Source: Bradyrhizobium sp. CB1015
GTDB taxonomy: Bacteria > Pseudomonadota > Alphaproteobacteria > Rhizobiales > Xanthobacteraceae
Assembly (NCBI RefSeq): GCF_025200925.1
Contig: NZ_CP104174.1
Span: 1,798,001 to 1,862,000 of the forward strand
DNA: 64,000 nucleotides
Reading direction: 5' to 3'
In this document: positions 25,040 through 33,775 of the stretch, piece after piece
How the letters are laid out: every line of letters starts with the position of its first letter
How positions within the stretch are numbered: position 1 is the stretch's first letter
Translations under genes and position numbers: made by a program
The notes under the pieces: model-generated
Databases searched by the model: none
Told to the model about the DNA's origin: nothing
What the model saw: the letters and a program-made list of their open reading frames with translations, nothing else

Positions 25040-26446
25040 ATGCAATTGCCTAGTCGCATCGGTCTCATCATGCTCTGGCTTGCCGCGCCGCTCGTTGCGT
25101 TTGCGGCTGCGAACAAGAACGATCCCTATCTGCTCGTGTTGCGCGGCGCCGGAAACATCGCCCTTGTCGTCGCAAGCATCGCAATCGTCGCTCTTTTGCT
25201 GCGCAGAGGTCGCTGGCGCACCATCGCCGACAAGGCACTGGTCGTGCTCTGGTGCCTGCCGCCTGTCTTGATGTCCGCCGCGCATCTGAAGTTCGAGCTG
25301 CGCAAGCACGACGTTCTTGCCGCCAAAGCCGCCGAGGCGCGGCAGCTCGGGCCTCATTTCATGGTCGGCTATTCCTCATTTCCCGAAGTTGCGCGTCTTG
25401 CCGAGCAGGGCCTGATCGGCGGCGTCTATGTCACCCGGCACAATATCCGCGGCCGCACCATTGAGACGCTGCGGGCCGAGATCGCGGCGCTGCAGGATCT
25501 CAGGCGCGCAGCCGGCCTGCCGCCGCTGATCGTCGCCGCCGATCAGGAAGGCGGCATCGTCGGGCATCTTGCGCCGCCGCTGACGAAAGTGCCGGCGCTG
25601 GCCACGCTGACGGGGCTTGCCCCCGACGATCAGGAGGCCAAGGCCGAAGAGTTCGGCCGCATTCACGGCCGCGAGCTCGCCCAAGTCGGCGTCAACCTCA
25701 ATCTCGCGCCGGTGCTCGACCTCAAGCCGCCGCAGCGGCGCAACCGTCTCGATTTCCACACGCTGATCGGGCAGCGCGCGATAGCGACCGATCCCGCCGT
25801 CGTCAGCATCATCGCGAGCGCCTATGTGCGCGGGCTGGAAGAGACGGGCGTCGGCGCCACGCTCAAGCATTTTCCCGGCATCGGCCGCGTGCGCACCGAC
25901 ACGCATCATTTCAGCGCCAATCTCGACACGCCGGTGAAGGAGCTGGAGGCAACCGACTGGCTCCCGTTCCGCGAGGTGCTGTCGCATTCGCGCAGCGCCC
26001 TCATGGTCGGTCACGTCACGCTCAGCGCGGTCGATCCCGATCGCGCCGCCTCGCATTCCAAGCGCGTCGTCGATGGAATCATTCGCGGGAAGTGGGGTTA
26101 CCAGGGCGTGGTGATGACCGACGACCTCGTCATGGGGGCGATCTACCAGAACGACGTCTGCAAGACCGTGGTCGAGGCGATCAATGCCGGCGTCGATCTG
26201 TTGCTGGTCGCCTATGACGGCGCGCAGTTCTACCGTGTCTTTGCCTGCGCCCTGGAAGGATCGCGACAGGGCAGGCTCGATGCGGCGATGCTGCGTGCGA
26301 GCACGGCGCGCCTGGAGCGTCTCGTCATGCCCGGGCTTGTCCCGGGCATCCACGTTCTTGGTGCAGAGAGGCAAGGCGTGCATGGCCGGGACAAGCCCGG
26401 CCATGACGATGAGAACATTTCGAGCTCTCGGCCCGCCAGGCTATGA
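25040..26446 (+). CDS. Membrane-anchored GH3-family beta-N-acetylhexosaminidase-like enzyme
   Basis: Two N-terminal TM helices (residues about 5-24 and 35-54) precede a GH3 barrel: EARQLGPHFMVGY, GGVYVTRHNI, VAADQEGGIVGHLAPP, KHFPGIGRVRTDTHH (the Asp-Thr-His dyad loop of NagZ), LMVGHVTLSAVDP and the nucleophile region VVMTDDLVMGAI. The His-Gly-Asp type loop has Ile replacing the usual second His. The likely substrate is muropeptide or another N-acetylglucosaminide. The C-terminal 39 residues come from a palindromic intergenic repeat (MPGLVPGIHVL, RDKPGHDD), so the ancestral protein likely ended near residue 430. Confidence 0.8.
   Translation: MQLPSRIGLIMLWLAAPLVAFAAANKNDPYLLVLRGAGNIALVVASIAIVALLLRRGRWRTIADKALVVLWCLPPVLMSAAHLKFELRKHDVLAAKAAEARQLGPHFMVGYSSFPEVARLAEQGLIGGVYVTRHNIRGRTIETLRAEIAALQDLRRAAGLPPLIVAADQEGGIVGHLAPPLTKVPALATLTGLAPDDQEAKAEEFGRIHGRELAQVGVNLNLAPVLDLKPPQRRNRLDFHTLIGQRAIATDPAVVSIIASAYVRGLEETGVGATLKHFPGIGRVRTDTHHFSANLDTPVKELEATDWLPFREVLSHSRSALMVGHVTLSAVDPDRAASHSKRVVDGIIRGKWGYQGVVMTDDLVMGAIYQNDVCKTVVEAINAGVDLLLVAYDGAQFYRVFACALEGSRQGRLDAAMLRASTARLERLVMPGLVPGIHVLGAERQGVHGRDKPGHDDENISSSRPARL
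26323..26408. repeat. Palindromic repeat translated into the GH3 gene tail
   Basis: The left arm GTCATGCCCGGGCTTGTCCC, then GGGCATCC, pairs with the right arm GGCCGGGACAAGCCCGGCC then ATGAC. This is a very frequent repeat in this group. In this frame it reads MPGLVPGIHVL and RDKPGHDD, seen in many hypothetical proteins. Confidence 0.8.
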
Positions 26447-28063
26447 TTTCGCGAACTGGCGGTAGTCCGGTTCGCGGTGAAACCAGAATTCGTAGCCGGA
26501 GACGCCCTTTTGCATGGCAACGTCGTGGATCGGCTGGTTGAGCGGAACGACGGGAACGTCGCGCATGCAGAGCGCGATGAAATCCTTCACGGTCCTGTCG
26601 TACTCCGCGGCATCGGTGGTGAAGCGCGCCTTGTCGATCAGGGCGTCCATCTCCTTGTTCTTGTACGAGGAGATGTTGAAGATCGAGTTGTTGCCGTGGA
26701 AATTCCAGTAGAAGTAATATTCGGGATAATCGAGCCAGCCGCTGAAGCGGTTGAGCGCGAGCGGCAGCTCCTTCTTGTTCAGCGTCGTGCGCCAGTTCGC
26801 GCCGGGAATTTTCTCGATTGAAGCCTTGAGGCCGATCTTGGCGAGATTCTCCTGGATCAGGATCGCGGTCGGCTCGCCGACGGTGGCGGTGCCGGTGTCG
26901 AGCGACAGCGTCGTCTCCAGGCCGGATTCGAAGCCTGCTTCCTTCAGCAGAGCCTTGGCCTTGTCGAGATCGGTGACGTAAGGAAACGGCTGCGGCCAGA
27001 CCGGCTTCGAGACGTCGGCGGCGCCGCCATACATGGGAACGGCGCGGCCGAAGAAGGCGCTGGTCTGGATCTGCTCGTAGGGCATGGCCCAGGCGATCGC
27101 CTGGCGCAGCTTGACATTGTCGAACGGCGGCTTGGCGGTGTTCAGCGCGACGTACCACAACGCGTTCGGGATCGGCACGCCCGAGACCTTGACCTTGCCC
27201 TCCTTGATGATCTGCTCGAAATCGCGCGGCGCAAAGCCGCTGGAAATATCCGCATCGCCCCGCTCCAGCATGGCACGGCGGGTGCCGGCGGAAGGAACGT
27301 CGCGTGCGATCACGCGCTTCACCTTCGGCAGCGGCCCGCTTTTCCAGTCGTCGAAGCGCGTCAGCACGGTCTCGCTGCCCGGCTTCCAGCTCTCGATCTT
27401 GTAGGCGCCGCCGCCGGCCTCGTTGTTCTTCAGCCACGCCAGCGCCCACGGATCTTCCGGTGTCGCGTTCTTCCTGGCGAGCTCGGAATTGATGATGAAG
27501 GGCACGACGACGGCGACGTTGAACAGCAGCATCTTGTCCTTGCGGACATAGTCGATGCGGAAAGTGTGGTCGTCGACCACCACGAACTGCTCCGGCTTCT
27601 CCAGCGATCCCGCCGACATCTGGAAGGTCGGAAAGCCGCCGACCTTCACGGCGCGATCGAACGACCATTTGACGTCCTTGGCGGTCACCGGCGTGCCGTC
27701 GTGGAATTTGGCGTCCTTCCGCAGGCGGAAGGTGCAGGACATGCCGTCAGGCGCGACTTCCCAGCTCTCGGCCAGCTCGGGCGCGAGCTTCTCGCGGTCA
27801 TACGACAACGTGCCGTCCGGCAACGTCTTGGAGGCGTAGGTGAGCAGGCGGTCGTAGCAATTCCAGGACAGGCCGTTCACGGTCTGGTTGGAGCCGACGC
27901 CCTGCATGTCCAGCGAGTTCGGCCCGAGCTCCTGCACCACCAGCAGCGTCTCGCTGCGCCCCTGCGCCCAGGCGAGGCGTGGAGCAAATGCTGCCATACC
28001 GGCGACACCAAGGCCGCCGAGCATGACAGTGCGGCGGCTCAAATCGAGGGGTGAAACGCTCAA
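26441..28063 (-). CDS. Periplasmic oligopeptide/solute-binding protein, ABC family 5
   Basis: I start it at TTG 28063, because an AGGAGG lies five bases upstream; the frame is also open to an ATG at 28093 that lacks one. The product has a Tat signal (SRRTVMLGGLGVAGM) and about 540 residues. The family pattern is clear: YDRLLTYASKTLPDGTLSYD, APELAESWEVAPDGMSCTFR, LRKDAKFHDGTPVTAKDVKW, FAPRDFEQIIKEG, VKLRQAIAWAMPYEQI and PVVPLNQPI. It would deliver peptides, glycosides or opine-like solutes to a membrane transporter that is not encoded here. It is convergent with the GH3 gene. Confidence 0.85.
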   Translation of the reverse strand: MSVSPLDLSRRTVMLGGLGVAGMAAFAPRLAWAQGRSETLLVVQELGPNSLDMQGVGSNQTVNGLSWNCYDRLLTYASKTLPDGTLSYDREKLAPELAESWEVAPDGMSCTFRLRKDAKFHDGTPVTAKDVKWSFDRAVKVGGFPTFQMSAGSLEKPEQFVVVDDHTFRIDYVRKDKMLLFNVAVVVPFIINSELARKNATPEDPWALAWLKNNEAGGGAYKIESWKPGSETVLTRFDDWKSGPLPKVKRVIARDVPSAGTRRAMLERGDADISSGFAPRDFEQIIKEGKVKVSGVPIPNALWYVALNTAKPPFDNVKLRQAIAWAMPYEQIQTSAFFGRAVPMYGGAADVSKPVWPQPFPYVTDLDKAKALLKEAGFESGLETTLSLDTGTATVGEPTAILIQENLAKIGLKASIEKIPGANWRTTLNKKELPLALNRFSGWLDYPEYYFYWNFHGNNSIFNISSYKNKEMDALIDKARFTTDAAEYDRTVKDFIALCMRDVPVVPLNQPIHDVAMQKGVSGYEFWFHREPDYRQFAKS

Positions 28064-28127
28064 AGGTGCCTCCTGTCCGGAATTGTCCGGCATCGAGAGG
28101 CAAGGTGTATGCCACAGCCAGAACGCG

Positions 28128-28159
28128 CCAAGCCGCCCCGCGAATGCGAGGCGGCTTGG
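28128..28159 (-). terminator. Stem-loop downstream of the Mn-catalase fusion gene
   Basis: Arms CCAAGCCGCC and GGCGGCTTGG enclose a 12-base loop. It lies 35 bases past the stop of the fusion gene. No clear T run follows, so it may be a weak terminator. Confidence 0.5.
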
Positions 28160-28193
28160 GTTCGATCGGATATGCGTTGCGCGTCGGCGCGGT

Positions 28194-29465
28194 CTATTCC
28201 GCCTGCTCCAGCGCGGCGGGCATCTTCGCCACCGACATCAGCGATCGCGCGACCTGGTTGAGCAGGAGATCGGCATTTTCTTCCTCGGCGAGGGATTTGG
28301 ACAGCAGGGCGACGATGGCGCTGTGGCGGAGTTGCTGCGCCAAGTTGCGTGCTGTGGTATAGCCGGCCATCTCGTAATGCTCGACGCGTTGCGCCGCAGA
28401 GATCAGCGCGAGGTCGGCGGCGGCGTCCTCCTTCTCGTCGCCTTCCTTCATGACCTCCTGGCCTTCCTCGATCAGGCCCATCATGCCCTTGCAAGGCTTG
28501 GCACGAGCGTTCTCGCCGAGCAGCTCGAAGCATTCGTTGATGCGCTCGACCTGATTTTCGGTCTCGGCCAGATGCTGCTCGAACAGTTCCCGCAACTGGT
28601 CGAAGCGGGCGGCCTGCGCCATCTTGGGAAGCGCCTTGGTCAGCTGCTTCTCGGCATGGAGAATATCACGCAGCTCATGGAGCAGCAGATCGGTCAGGCC
28701 GGCCTCGTCGACAGGCGGTGAGCTCTCCGCGACGATCGGGGTGGCAGCGCCCGGATCGGCGGATTGCAGCGCAGGCGATTCCGTGAACACCCAGTCCTCG
28801 CCCTCGTTCCAGGGGCCGCGGGTATCGATTTCGCCGTGGTCGCCGCTGCCGGTGGAATCGTTGAAGTACTGGTTCACGAGACCGGGCGTCGGGGCAATGC
28901 GGCCGACACTGAAGGCCGGCTTCGACAGGCTCTCGAGCGCGCGCGCGAACGCCTTCATATGCGTGATCTCGCGCGTCATCAGGAATTGCAGCGCGTCCTT
29001 GCTGCCGGCATCGTCGCAGAAATTGATCAGCCGTTCGTAGACGATCTTGGCACGCGCCTCGGCGGCGATGTTGCTGCGGAGATCGACGTCGAGCTCGCCG
29101 GTGATCTTGAGATAGTCGGCGGTCCAGGGATTGCCTTGCGAGTTGAACAGATTGACGCCGCCTCCGCCGGCAATCGCAATCAGCGGATCGGCCTCCGCCG
29201 CCTGCCGGTCGTTCCGCGAGGGCGCAAGATGCATCCGGGCGAGGCAACCGACGACTTCGAGATGGCTGAGCTCTTCGGTGCCGATATCCATCAAGAGGTC
29301 CTTGCGGTCGGGATCCTCGCAATTCAGCCCTTGAATCGAATATTGCATCGCAGCCGCAAGTTCGCCGTTGGCGCCGCCGAACTGCTCGAGGAGCATATTG
29401 CCGAAGCGCGGATCGGGTTCGTCGACGCGCACGGTGAACATCAGCTTCTTGACGTGGTGATACAT
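28194..29465 (-). CDS. Mn-catalase domain fused to a YciE/YciF (DUF892) ferritin-like domain
   Basis: 423 residues from ATG 29465. The N-terminal half is a manganese catalase: Glu35 (NGELAAAM), Glu65 and His68 (IGTEELSHLE), Glu136/Glu144 (AEARAKIVYERL), His169 (TREITHMKAF), plus the family C-terminal tail (GPWNEGEDW). A linker (about 245-265) leads into a DUF892 domain at about 265-415 (LLHELRDILHAEKQLTKAL, INECFELL, AQRVEHYEMAGYTTA, LLSKSLAEEENAD). Mn catalase splits hydrogen peroxide; YciE/F proteins are stress-related four-helix bundles. The fusion joins two diiron-type bundles in one protein. Confidence 0.88.
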   Translation of the reverse strand: MYHHVKKLMFTVRVDEPDPRFGNMLLEQFGGANGELAAAMQYSIQGLNCEDPDRKDLLMDIGTEELSHLEVVGCLARMHLAPSRNDRQAAEADPLIAIAGGGGVNLFNSQGNPWTADYLKITGELDVDLRSNIAAEARAKIVYERLINFCDDAGSKDALQFLMTREITHMKAFARALESLSKPAFSVGRIAPTPGLVNQYFNDSTGSGDHGEIDTRGPWNEGEDWVFTESPALQSADPGAATPIVAESSPPVDEAGLTDLLLHELRDILHAEKQLTKALPKMAQAARFDQLRELFEQHLAETENQVERINECFELLGENARAKPCKGMMGLIEEGQEVMKEGDEKEDAAADLALISAAQRVEHYEMAGYTTARNLAQQLRHSAIVALLSKSLAEEENADLLLNQVARSLMSVAKMPAALEQAE

Positions 29466-29584
29466 GGGGGGACTCGCGTGCTGGAGGGAAACTACGCGAC
29501 AACGAGGCCTCCAGTCGTTCGTTCCTAAGTCTCTCCGAGATTGAGGTTGTCGTTGCCAGGACGTCTGCGAAGAAGTGCGATGGC

Positions 29585-31039
29585 TTACGGCGTCACCGCG
29601 CTGCGTGCGACGGCGCGCGGAGCCGTCAGTTCCTTCCAGGTCGAATTTGCCACATGCACCGGCGAGAAGGCGGGACGTTCGACGTAGCGGCCATCGCCGG
29701 CCTCGGCGCGCAGATCGCCATCCTTCCAGGCGATACGGCCGCGCGACAGCGTAGCGGCCGCACCGCCGGTGCAGGCAAAACCCTCGAACACGTTGTAATC
29801 GATCCGGCTCATCTGCCGCTTGGCACTGATGGTCTTGCTCGCCTTGGGATCCCACACCACGATGTCGGCATCCGAGCCTACCGCGATCGCGCCCTTGCGC
29901 GGATAGATGTTGAGAATGCGCGCAATGTTCGCCGAGGTCACGGCGACGAATTCCTCTTTCGTCAGCCGCCCCGTGGCGACACCCGCGGTCCAGAGCAGCG
30001 CCAGGCGATCTTCGAGGCCGCCGGTGCCGTTCGGGATCTTCCTGAAATCGCCGCGCCCGAACCGCTTCTGCTCGGTCGTGAAAGCGCAATGGTCGGTCGC
30101 AACCACCTGGAGCGAGCCGGCTTGCAGGCCGGCCCAGAGGCTGTCCTGATGCGACTTGTCGCGGAACGGCGGCGACATCACGCGCTGTGCGGAATGGTCC
30201 CAGTCCTTGTTCTGGTATTCGCCGGAATCGAGCAGCAAATGCTGAATCAGCGGCTCGCCATACACCCGCTTTCCGCTAGCCCGCGCGCGAGCGATGGCCT
30301 CATGCGCCTCGCGGCAGCTGGTGTGCACGATATAGACCGGCGTGCCGGTCATATCGGCGATCATGATGGCGCGGTTGGTGGCTTCGCCCTCGACCTCCGG
30401 CGGCCGTGAATAGGCGTGCCCTTCCGGGCCGGTGACGCCGCGCGCGATCAGCGCGTCCTGCATCAAGGCGACGACGTCGCCATTCTCCGCATGGACGACA
30501 GGCATGGCGCCGAGATGGGCGCAGCGCGCGAACGAGTTGTAGAGCTCGTCGTCGTTCACCATCAGCGCGCCCTTGTAGGCCATGAAATGCTTGAAGGTGT
30601 TGATGCCGTAGGTTTTGACCACGATCTCCATCTCGTCATGGATCTGCTTCGACCACGACGTCACCGCCATGTGGAAGCCGTAGTCGCTGGCCGCCTTCTC
30701 GGATTTGTGCCGCCACTCCTGATAGGCGGCCAGCATCGACTGGCCGGGATCGGGCAGGCAGAAATCCACCACCATGGTAGTGCCGCCGCTCAGCGCTGCC
30801 TTGGTTCCGGATTCGAAATCGTCGGCGGTGACGGTGCCCATGAACGGCATTTCGAGATGGGTGTGCGGATCGATCCCGCCCGGGATGATGTAGGCGCCGC
30901 CGGCATCGATGATCTCACTACCTGTAGGCGCATCGAGCGATGCTCCGATCGCGACGATGGTCTCGCCGTCGATCAGCACGTCCGCGCGGCGCGAATGATC
31001 GTGATTGAGGACGGTGCCGCCGCGGATGAGGAGGGGCAT
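29585..31039 (-). CDS. hydA: Dihydropyrimidinase (D-hydantoinase)
   Basis: I start at ATG 31039 (MPLLIRGGTV), which has GGAG eight bases upstream; length 484. Metal ligands of the amidohydrolase fold are in place: His59-x-His61 (DPHTHLEM), the carbamylated Lys150 (FKHFMAYKG), VHAENGD, VHTSC and TDHCAF. Tyr in AYS and Ser in PNGTGG-type loops also fit. It hydrolyses 5,6-dihydrouracil/dihydrothymine or hydantoins in the reductive pyrimidine pathway. The partner beta-ureidopropionase and dihydropyrimidine dehydrogenase are not in this window. A TetR gene reads in the same direction upstream. Confidence 0.92.
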   Translation of the reverse strand: MPLLIRGGTVLNHDHSRRADVLIDGETIVAIGASLDAPTGSEIIDAGGAYIIPGGIDPHTHLEMPFMGTVTADDFESGTKAALSGGTTMVVDFCLPDPGQSMLAAYQEWRHKSEKAASDYGFHMAVTSWSKQIHDEMEIVVKTYGINTFKHFMAYKGALMVNDDELYNSFARCAHLGAMPVVHAENGDVVALMQDALIARGVTGPEGHAYSRPPEVEGEATNRAIMIADMTGTPVYIVHTSCREAHEAIARARASGKRVYGEPLIQHLLLDSGEYQNKDWDHSAQRVMSPPFRDKSHQDSLWAGLQAGSLQVVATDHCAFTTEQKRFGRGDFRKIPNGTGGLEDRLALLWTAGVATGRLTKEEFVAVTSANIARILNIYPRKGAIAVGSDADIVVWDPKASKTISAKRQMSRIDYNVFEGFACTGGAAATLSRGRIAWKDGDLRAEAGDGRYVERPAFSPVHVANSTWKELTAPRAVARSAVTP

Positions 31040-31112
31040 GAGGGACTCCAAAAGGTGAGGGACGGCTCGAAGGCTAAGCGCGCTATTGGCGATGCGACAG
31101 GTGAAATTTTAG

Positions 31113-31739
31113 TCAGCCGCCGCCGCTCCTTTTCACATCGCGCGCGATCAGTCCGTCGATCATCGCGCGCACGAGCCCCGCGATCTCCTTGCGCAGCGCC
31201 GGCAACGGCACGGCCACCAGCTTCTGCTCCAGCCCGAGCGCCACCATGCCATGCACGGCCGAGAACAGGCTGCGCGCGGTGATGCCGAGTTCCTCCGGGC
31301 TGCGCCCAGGAAACAGCGCGGCCAGCGGCTGGTAGATATGACGAAACAGCTGCATCTGGTCGTGCACCGACCAATCCGGCACCAGTTTGTCGGCCGCCAT
31401 GCGGTGCTCGAACAGCGCGCGCCAGAGCTGGAGGTTTTCGGCGGCGAAATCGCAATAGGCGAGCGCGATGCGGACCAGGGATTCCGGTGGCGATGGCTCG
31501 CCCGCACTCCTCGCGAGAGTCAGCGCCTCGTCGAGCCGGAGCAGCGTGCGCGAGCCGACCCGCAGGATCAGCTCGTCGACGTCAGCGACGAGATTGTAGA
31601 CCGCGCCATTGGCGCAGCCGATCTCGCGGGCCAAATCGCGGGTCTTCAGACCTGCCAACCCCCGCTCGGCGATCATCTGTTCGGCCGCCTCGATCAGGGC
31701 GGCACGTAATTTCTCTCGCCGTGCCAATGGTTTAGTCAT
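31113..31739 (-). CDS. TetR-family repressor
   Basis: 208 residues: an N-terminal HTH (ALIEAAEQMIAERGLAGLK, TRDLAREIGCANGAVYNLV) and a TetR_C/WHG-type ligand domain (WRALFEHRMAADK, LFSAVHGMVALGLEQ). It starts at 31739 and is divergent from the PspA-like gene. Three palindromes that fit one consensus lie in the 103 bases between them, so it very likely controls both genes. The signal is unknown; envelope stress or a membrane-active compound fits the genes controlled. Confidence 0.85.
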   Translation of the reverse strand: MTKPLARREKLRAALIEAAEQMIAERGLAGLKTRDLAREIGCANGAVYNLVADVDELILRVGSRTLLRLDEALTLARSAGEPSPPESLVRIALAYCDFAAENLQLWRALFEHRMAADKLVPDWSVHDQMQLFRHIYQPLAALFPGRSPEELGITARSLFSAVHGMVALGLEQKLVAVPLPALRKEIAGLVRAMIDGLIARDVKRSGGG

Positions 31740-31754
31740 TCTTAACCAAGTTCG

Positions 31755-31825
31755 TGAGCGTCGCTCAAATTAATATTGAACGATGTTCAAGATTTCTGCT
31801 ACAAAGTATCCGTGAGCAACGCTCA
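31755..31825. promoter_or_regulatory. Three TetR-type operator palindromes
   Basis: Three inverted repeats lie between the TetR and PspA genes: TGAGCGTCGCTCA (31755-31767), TTGAACGATGTTCAA (31776-31790) and TGAGCAACGCTCA (31813-31825). All fit TGAnC-N3-GnTCA. Centres are 22 and 36 bases apart. They likely control the divergent promoters. Confidence 0.7.
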
Positions 31826-31842
31826 TAGACAGGGAGCAACCA

Positions 31843-32538
31843 ATGTTCAAGACCGTCGTGACCCTCTTCCGCGGCAGCGTCGCCGCTGCGGGCGAGGAAC
31901 TGGAAGACCGCACCGCCCTTCTGATCCTGGACCAGCAGATGCGCGATGCAGCCGCAGCCGTCGAGCGCAGCAAGCGCACGCTGGCGCTGGCGATCGCGCA
32001 GGACCAGCAGGAAGGCCGCAAGCTCGACGCCACGAATGCGCGCATCGCCGATCTCGAGACCCGTGCCGTTGCGGCGCTGGATGGCGGCCGCGAGGACCTC
32101 GCCAAGGAGGCCGCCGAAGCCATTGCGGCCCTGGAGGCCGATCGCGATGCGGCGATGACGGCGCGCGCGCTGTTCGCCACCGAGATCGCCCGGCTGAAGC
32201 GCCACGTCACCAACGCGCAGGCCCGCATCACCGAGCTCGATCGCGGTCGCCGTATCGCCCGCGCCTCGGACGCGGTGCGCTCGCTTCGCCGCAGCGGGAT
32301 CGAGGCCGCGCGCCCCTATGAATCGACATTGCCGGAGGCGGAGGGGACCTTGAAGCGTCTGCGCGAGCGGCAGATGGAGGCTCAGGCGGCCGATGAAGCC
32401 CTGGTCGAGCTCGACGCGGCCACCGGTCCGCTCGCCACCGCCGAAAGACTCGCCGAGCAGGGCTTCGGCCCGCGGCTCAAGACGACTGCAGACGACGTGC
32501 TGGCGCGGTTGAAGTCCAGGCGCATGCCGGCGGCCTGA
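31843..32538 (+). CDS. pspA: PspA/IM30 family envelope-stress protein
   Basis: 231 residues, almost wholly helical coiled coil. The start MFKTVVTLFRGSVAAAGEEL matches the membrane-binding amphipathic helix of PspA/Vipp1 proteins, followed by ALLILDQQMRDAAAAV and a long heptad-rich body. PspA assemblies stabilise damaged membranes and preserve the proton motive force. It has GGGAG before the ATG and heads an operon with a YiaA-like protein and a zinc-ribbon protein. Three TetR-type palindromes lie upstream. Confidence 0.82.
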   Translation: MFKTVVTLFRGSVAAAGEELEDRTALLILDQQMRDAAAAVERSKRTLALAIAQDQQEGRKLDATNARIADLETRAVAALDGGREDLAKEAAEAIAALEADRDAAMTARALFATEIARLKRHVTNAQARITELDRGRRIARASDAVRSLRRSGIEAARPYESTLPEAEGTLKRLRERQMEAQAADEALVELDAATGPLATAERLAEQGFGPRLKTTADDVLARLKSRRMPAA

Positions 32539-32590
32539 TCTCGAGTCTGAACCCGAACGCAATCATCATTCGAATCAACAGGAGACCATC

Positions 32591-32866
32591 ATGAACCAGA
32601 ACGGCCAGCCCCACAGCGGCGCCTGGGTGAGCTTCACCTACGCGTCCTTCGCAGCTTCCGCCTTCCTCGTCGCCATCGGCATCTTCTTCCTGCCGATCGA
32701 CCTCTGGATGAAGGGTTATCTCACCATGGGCATTGTGATGATGATCCAGACCTGCGTCACCCTGACCAAGACCGTGCGCGACAATCATGAGAGCAGCCGT
32801 CTCGTCAACCGCATCGAGGATGCCAAGGCCGAGCGGCTGCTGATGGAGGTCTCCAAGGCGGCTTGA
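32591..32866 (+). CDS. YiaA/YiaB family two-helix inner-membrane protein
   Basis: 91 residues with two TM helices (about 11-31 and 40-60: FAASAFLVAIGIFFLPIDLW, GYLTMGIVMMIQTCVTLTK) joined by a short loop, and the YiaA-family WVSFTYASF and KTVRDNHE patterns. Function is unknown, but this family is often next to PspA-like genes. It follows pspA by 52 bases and has AGGAGA upstream. Confidence 0.82.
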   Translation: MNQNGQPHSGAWVSFTYASFAASAFLVAIGIFFLPIDLWMKGYLTMGIVMMIQTCVTLTKTVRDNHESSRLVNRIEDAKAERLLMEVSKAA

Positions 32867-32985
32867 GGCGAACGGCCGCAGCGCGCCATCTGGGGCGGCG
32901 GGTGCTCCGGCGGCAGCAAGGGCGCATTGTGCTTCGCGTGCAGGTGCGATATGGCTCTCGCGCTTTCCAGAGGCGGAGACGAGCT

Positions 32986-33192
32986 TTGTCGAAACAATCC
33001 CTGCGCGAGGAGGCCGAGCGCCTGATCCGCGAATCGATGGAAAAGAAGACCATCGTGGTCAAGCAGGGCACCACCCGCATCGAGGCGGTTTGCGGCAAGT
33101 GCGGAGCGCCGAACCGGGTGCAGGCGGAGAAGGGCCAGACCCGCGTCAAGTTCGCCTGCAAGAACTGCGGGCATAAGCAAGAGACGTTGTAG
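32986..33192 (+). CDS. Small zinc-ribbon protein
   Basis: I use a TTG at 32986 (SKQSLREEAERLIRESMEKK), since the frame upstream is low-quality sequence. The 68-residue product has an N-terminal helix and a Cys4 ribbon: CGKC (VCGKCGAPNRV) and CKNCG. It has no known enzyme motif and may bind nucleic acid or a partner protein. It follows the YiaA-like gene in the same direction and is probably in that operon. Confidence 0.6.
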   Translation: MSKQSLREEAERLIRESMEKKTIVVKQGTTRIEAVCGKCGAPNRVQAEKGQTRVKFACKNCGHKQETL

Positions 33193-33275
33193 GCGTCTTC
33201 GCCTCAACCGGATCGCCCCCGGCGATGCACAGCATCGTCCGGCGCGATCCGGGTAGAGGCCCTACGGCATGGCCT

Positions 33276-33737
33276 TCACATCACCTGATGCACGTCGATC
33301 ACGACGCGATCCGCATGGCGCGCCGCTGACGCCACGAAGATGTGCTCCATCAGCCAGCGGTATTTCTCGTGCCCGGTCTCGAACTTCGGCACGGTGCGGA
33401 AATAGATCAGCTTCGGATCGACCGGCTCGCCGCGCTTGAGCTTTTGCAACAGCTCGACCGGGCCGAAGCGCATACCTTTGTTCTCGACGTAGACGGTCGC
33501 ACCGTCGTCGGTCTCGAAGGCGTATTTCGCTTCTAGATCGATCAGCTCGTTGGGCCGGATGGTCTGGAAGTCGGCGCCGAACGGGAGCACCTTTCCGCTG
33601 ACCGCGCCGGTCACCTCGCCGCCGATGATCGGAATGATGCGGCGAACGCCGATCCCGGTCTCGCCCGCGGTCACGACGTCGCCGATCCGCGCGGTGATGG
33701 TGAAGACGTATTTGGTTTCGAGGGCAGGGGTGGTCAT
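33276..33737 (-). CDS. DUF3237 family protein
   Basis: 153 residues from ATG 33737 (MTTPALETKYVFTITA). The fold is a beta-barrel typical of DUF3237: IPIIGGEVTG, VLPFGADFQTIRPNE, DLEAKYAFETDDGATVYVENKG, and FRTVPKFETGHEKYRWL near the end. It is cytosolic with no catalytic signature that I recognise; some members are near cofactor or aromatic-degradation genes. It faces the PspA operon convergently. Confidence 0.78.
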   Translation of the reverse strand: MTTPALETKYVFTITARIGDVVTAGETGIGVRRIIPIIGGEVTGAVSGKVLPFGADFQTIRPNELIDLEAKYAFETDDGATVYVENKGMRFGPVELLQKLKRGEPVDPKLIYFRTVPKFETGHEKYRWLMEHIFVASAARHADRVVIDVHQVM

Positions 33738-33775
33738 CGCTTCACCTCTTAATTGACTATGACGAACGATACCGC

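Noticed and set aside
31113..31739. Reading the TetR gene as regulator of dihydropyrimidinase only
   Set aside because: The three palindromes lie on the PspA side, and the intergenic gap to the dihydropyrimidinase gene holds no similar site.
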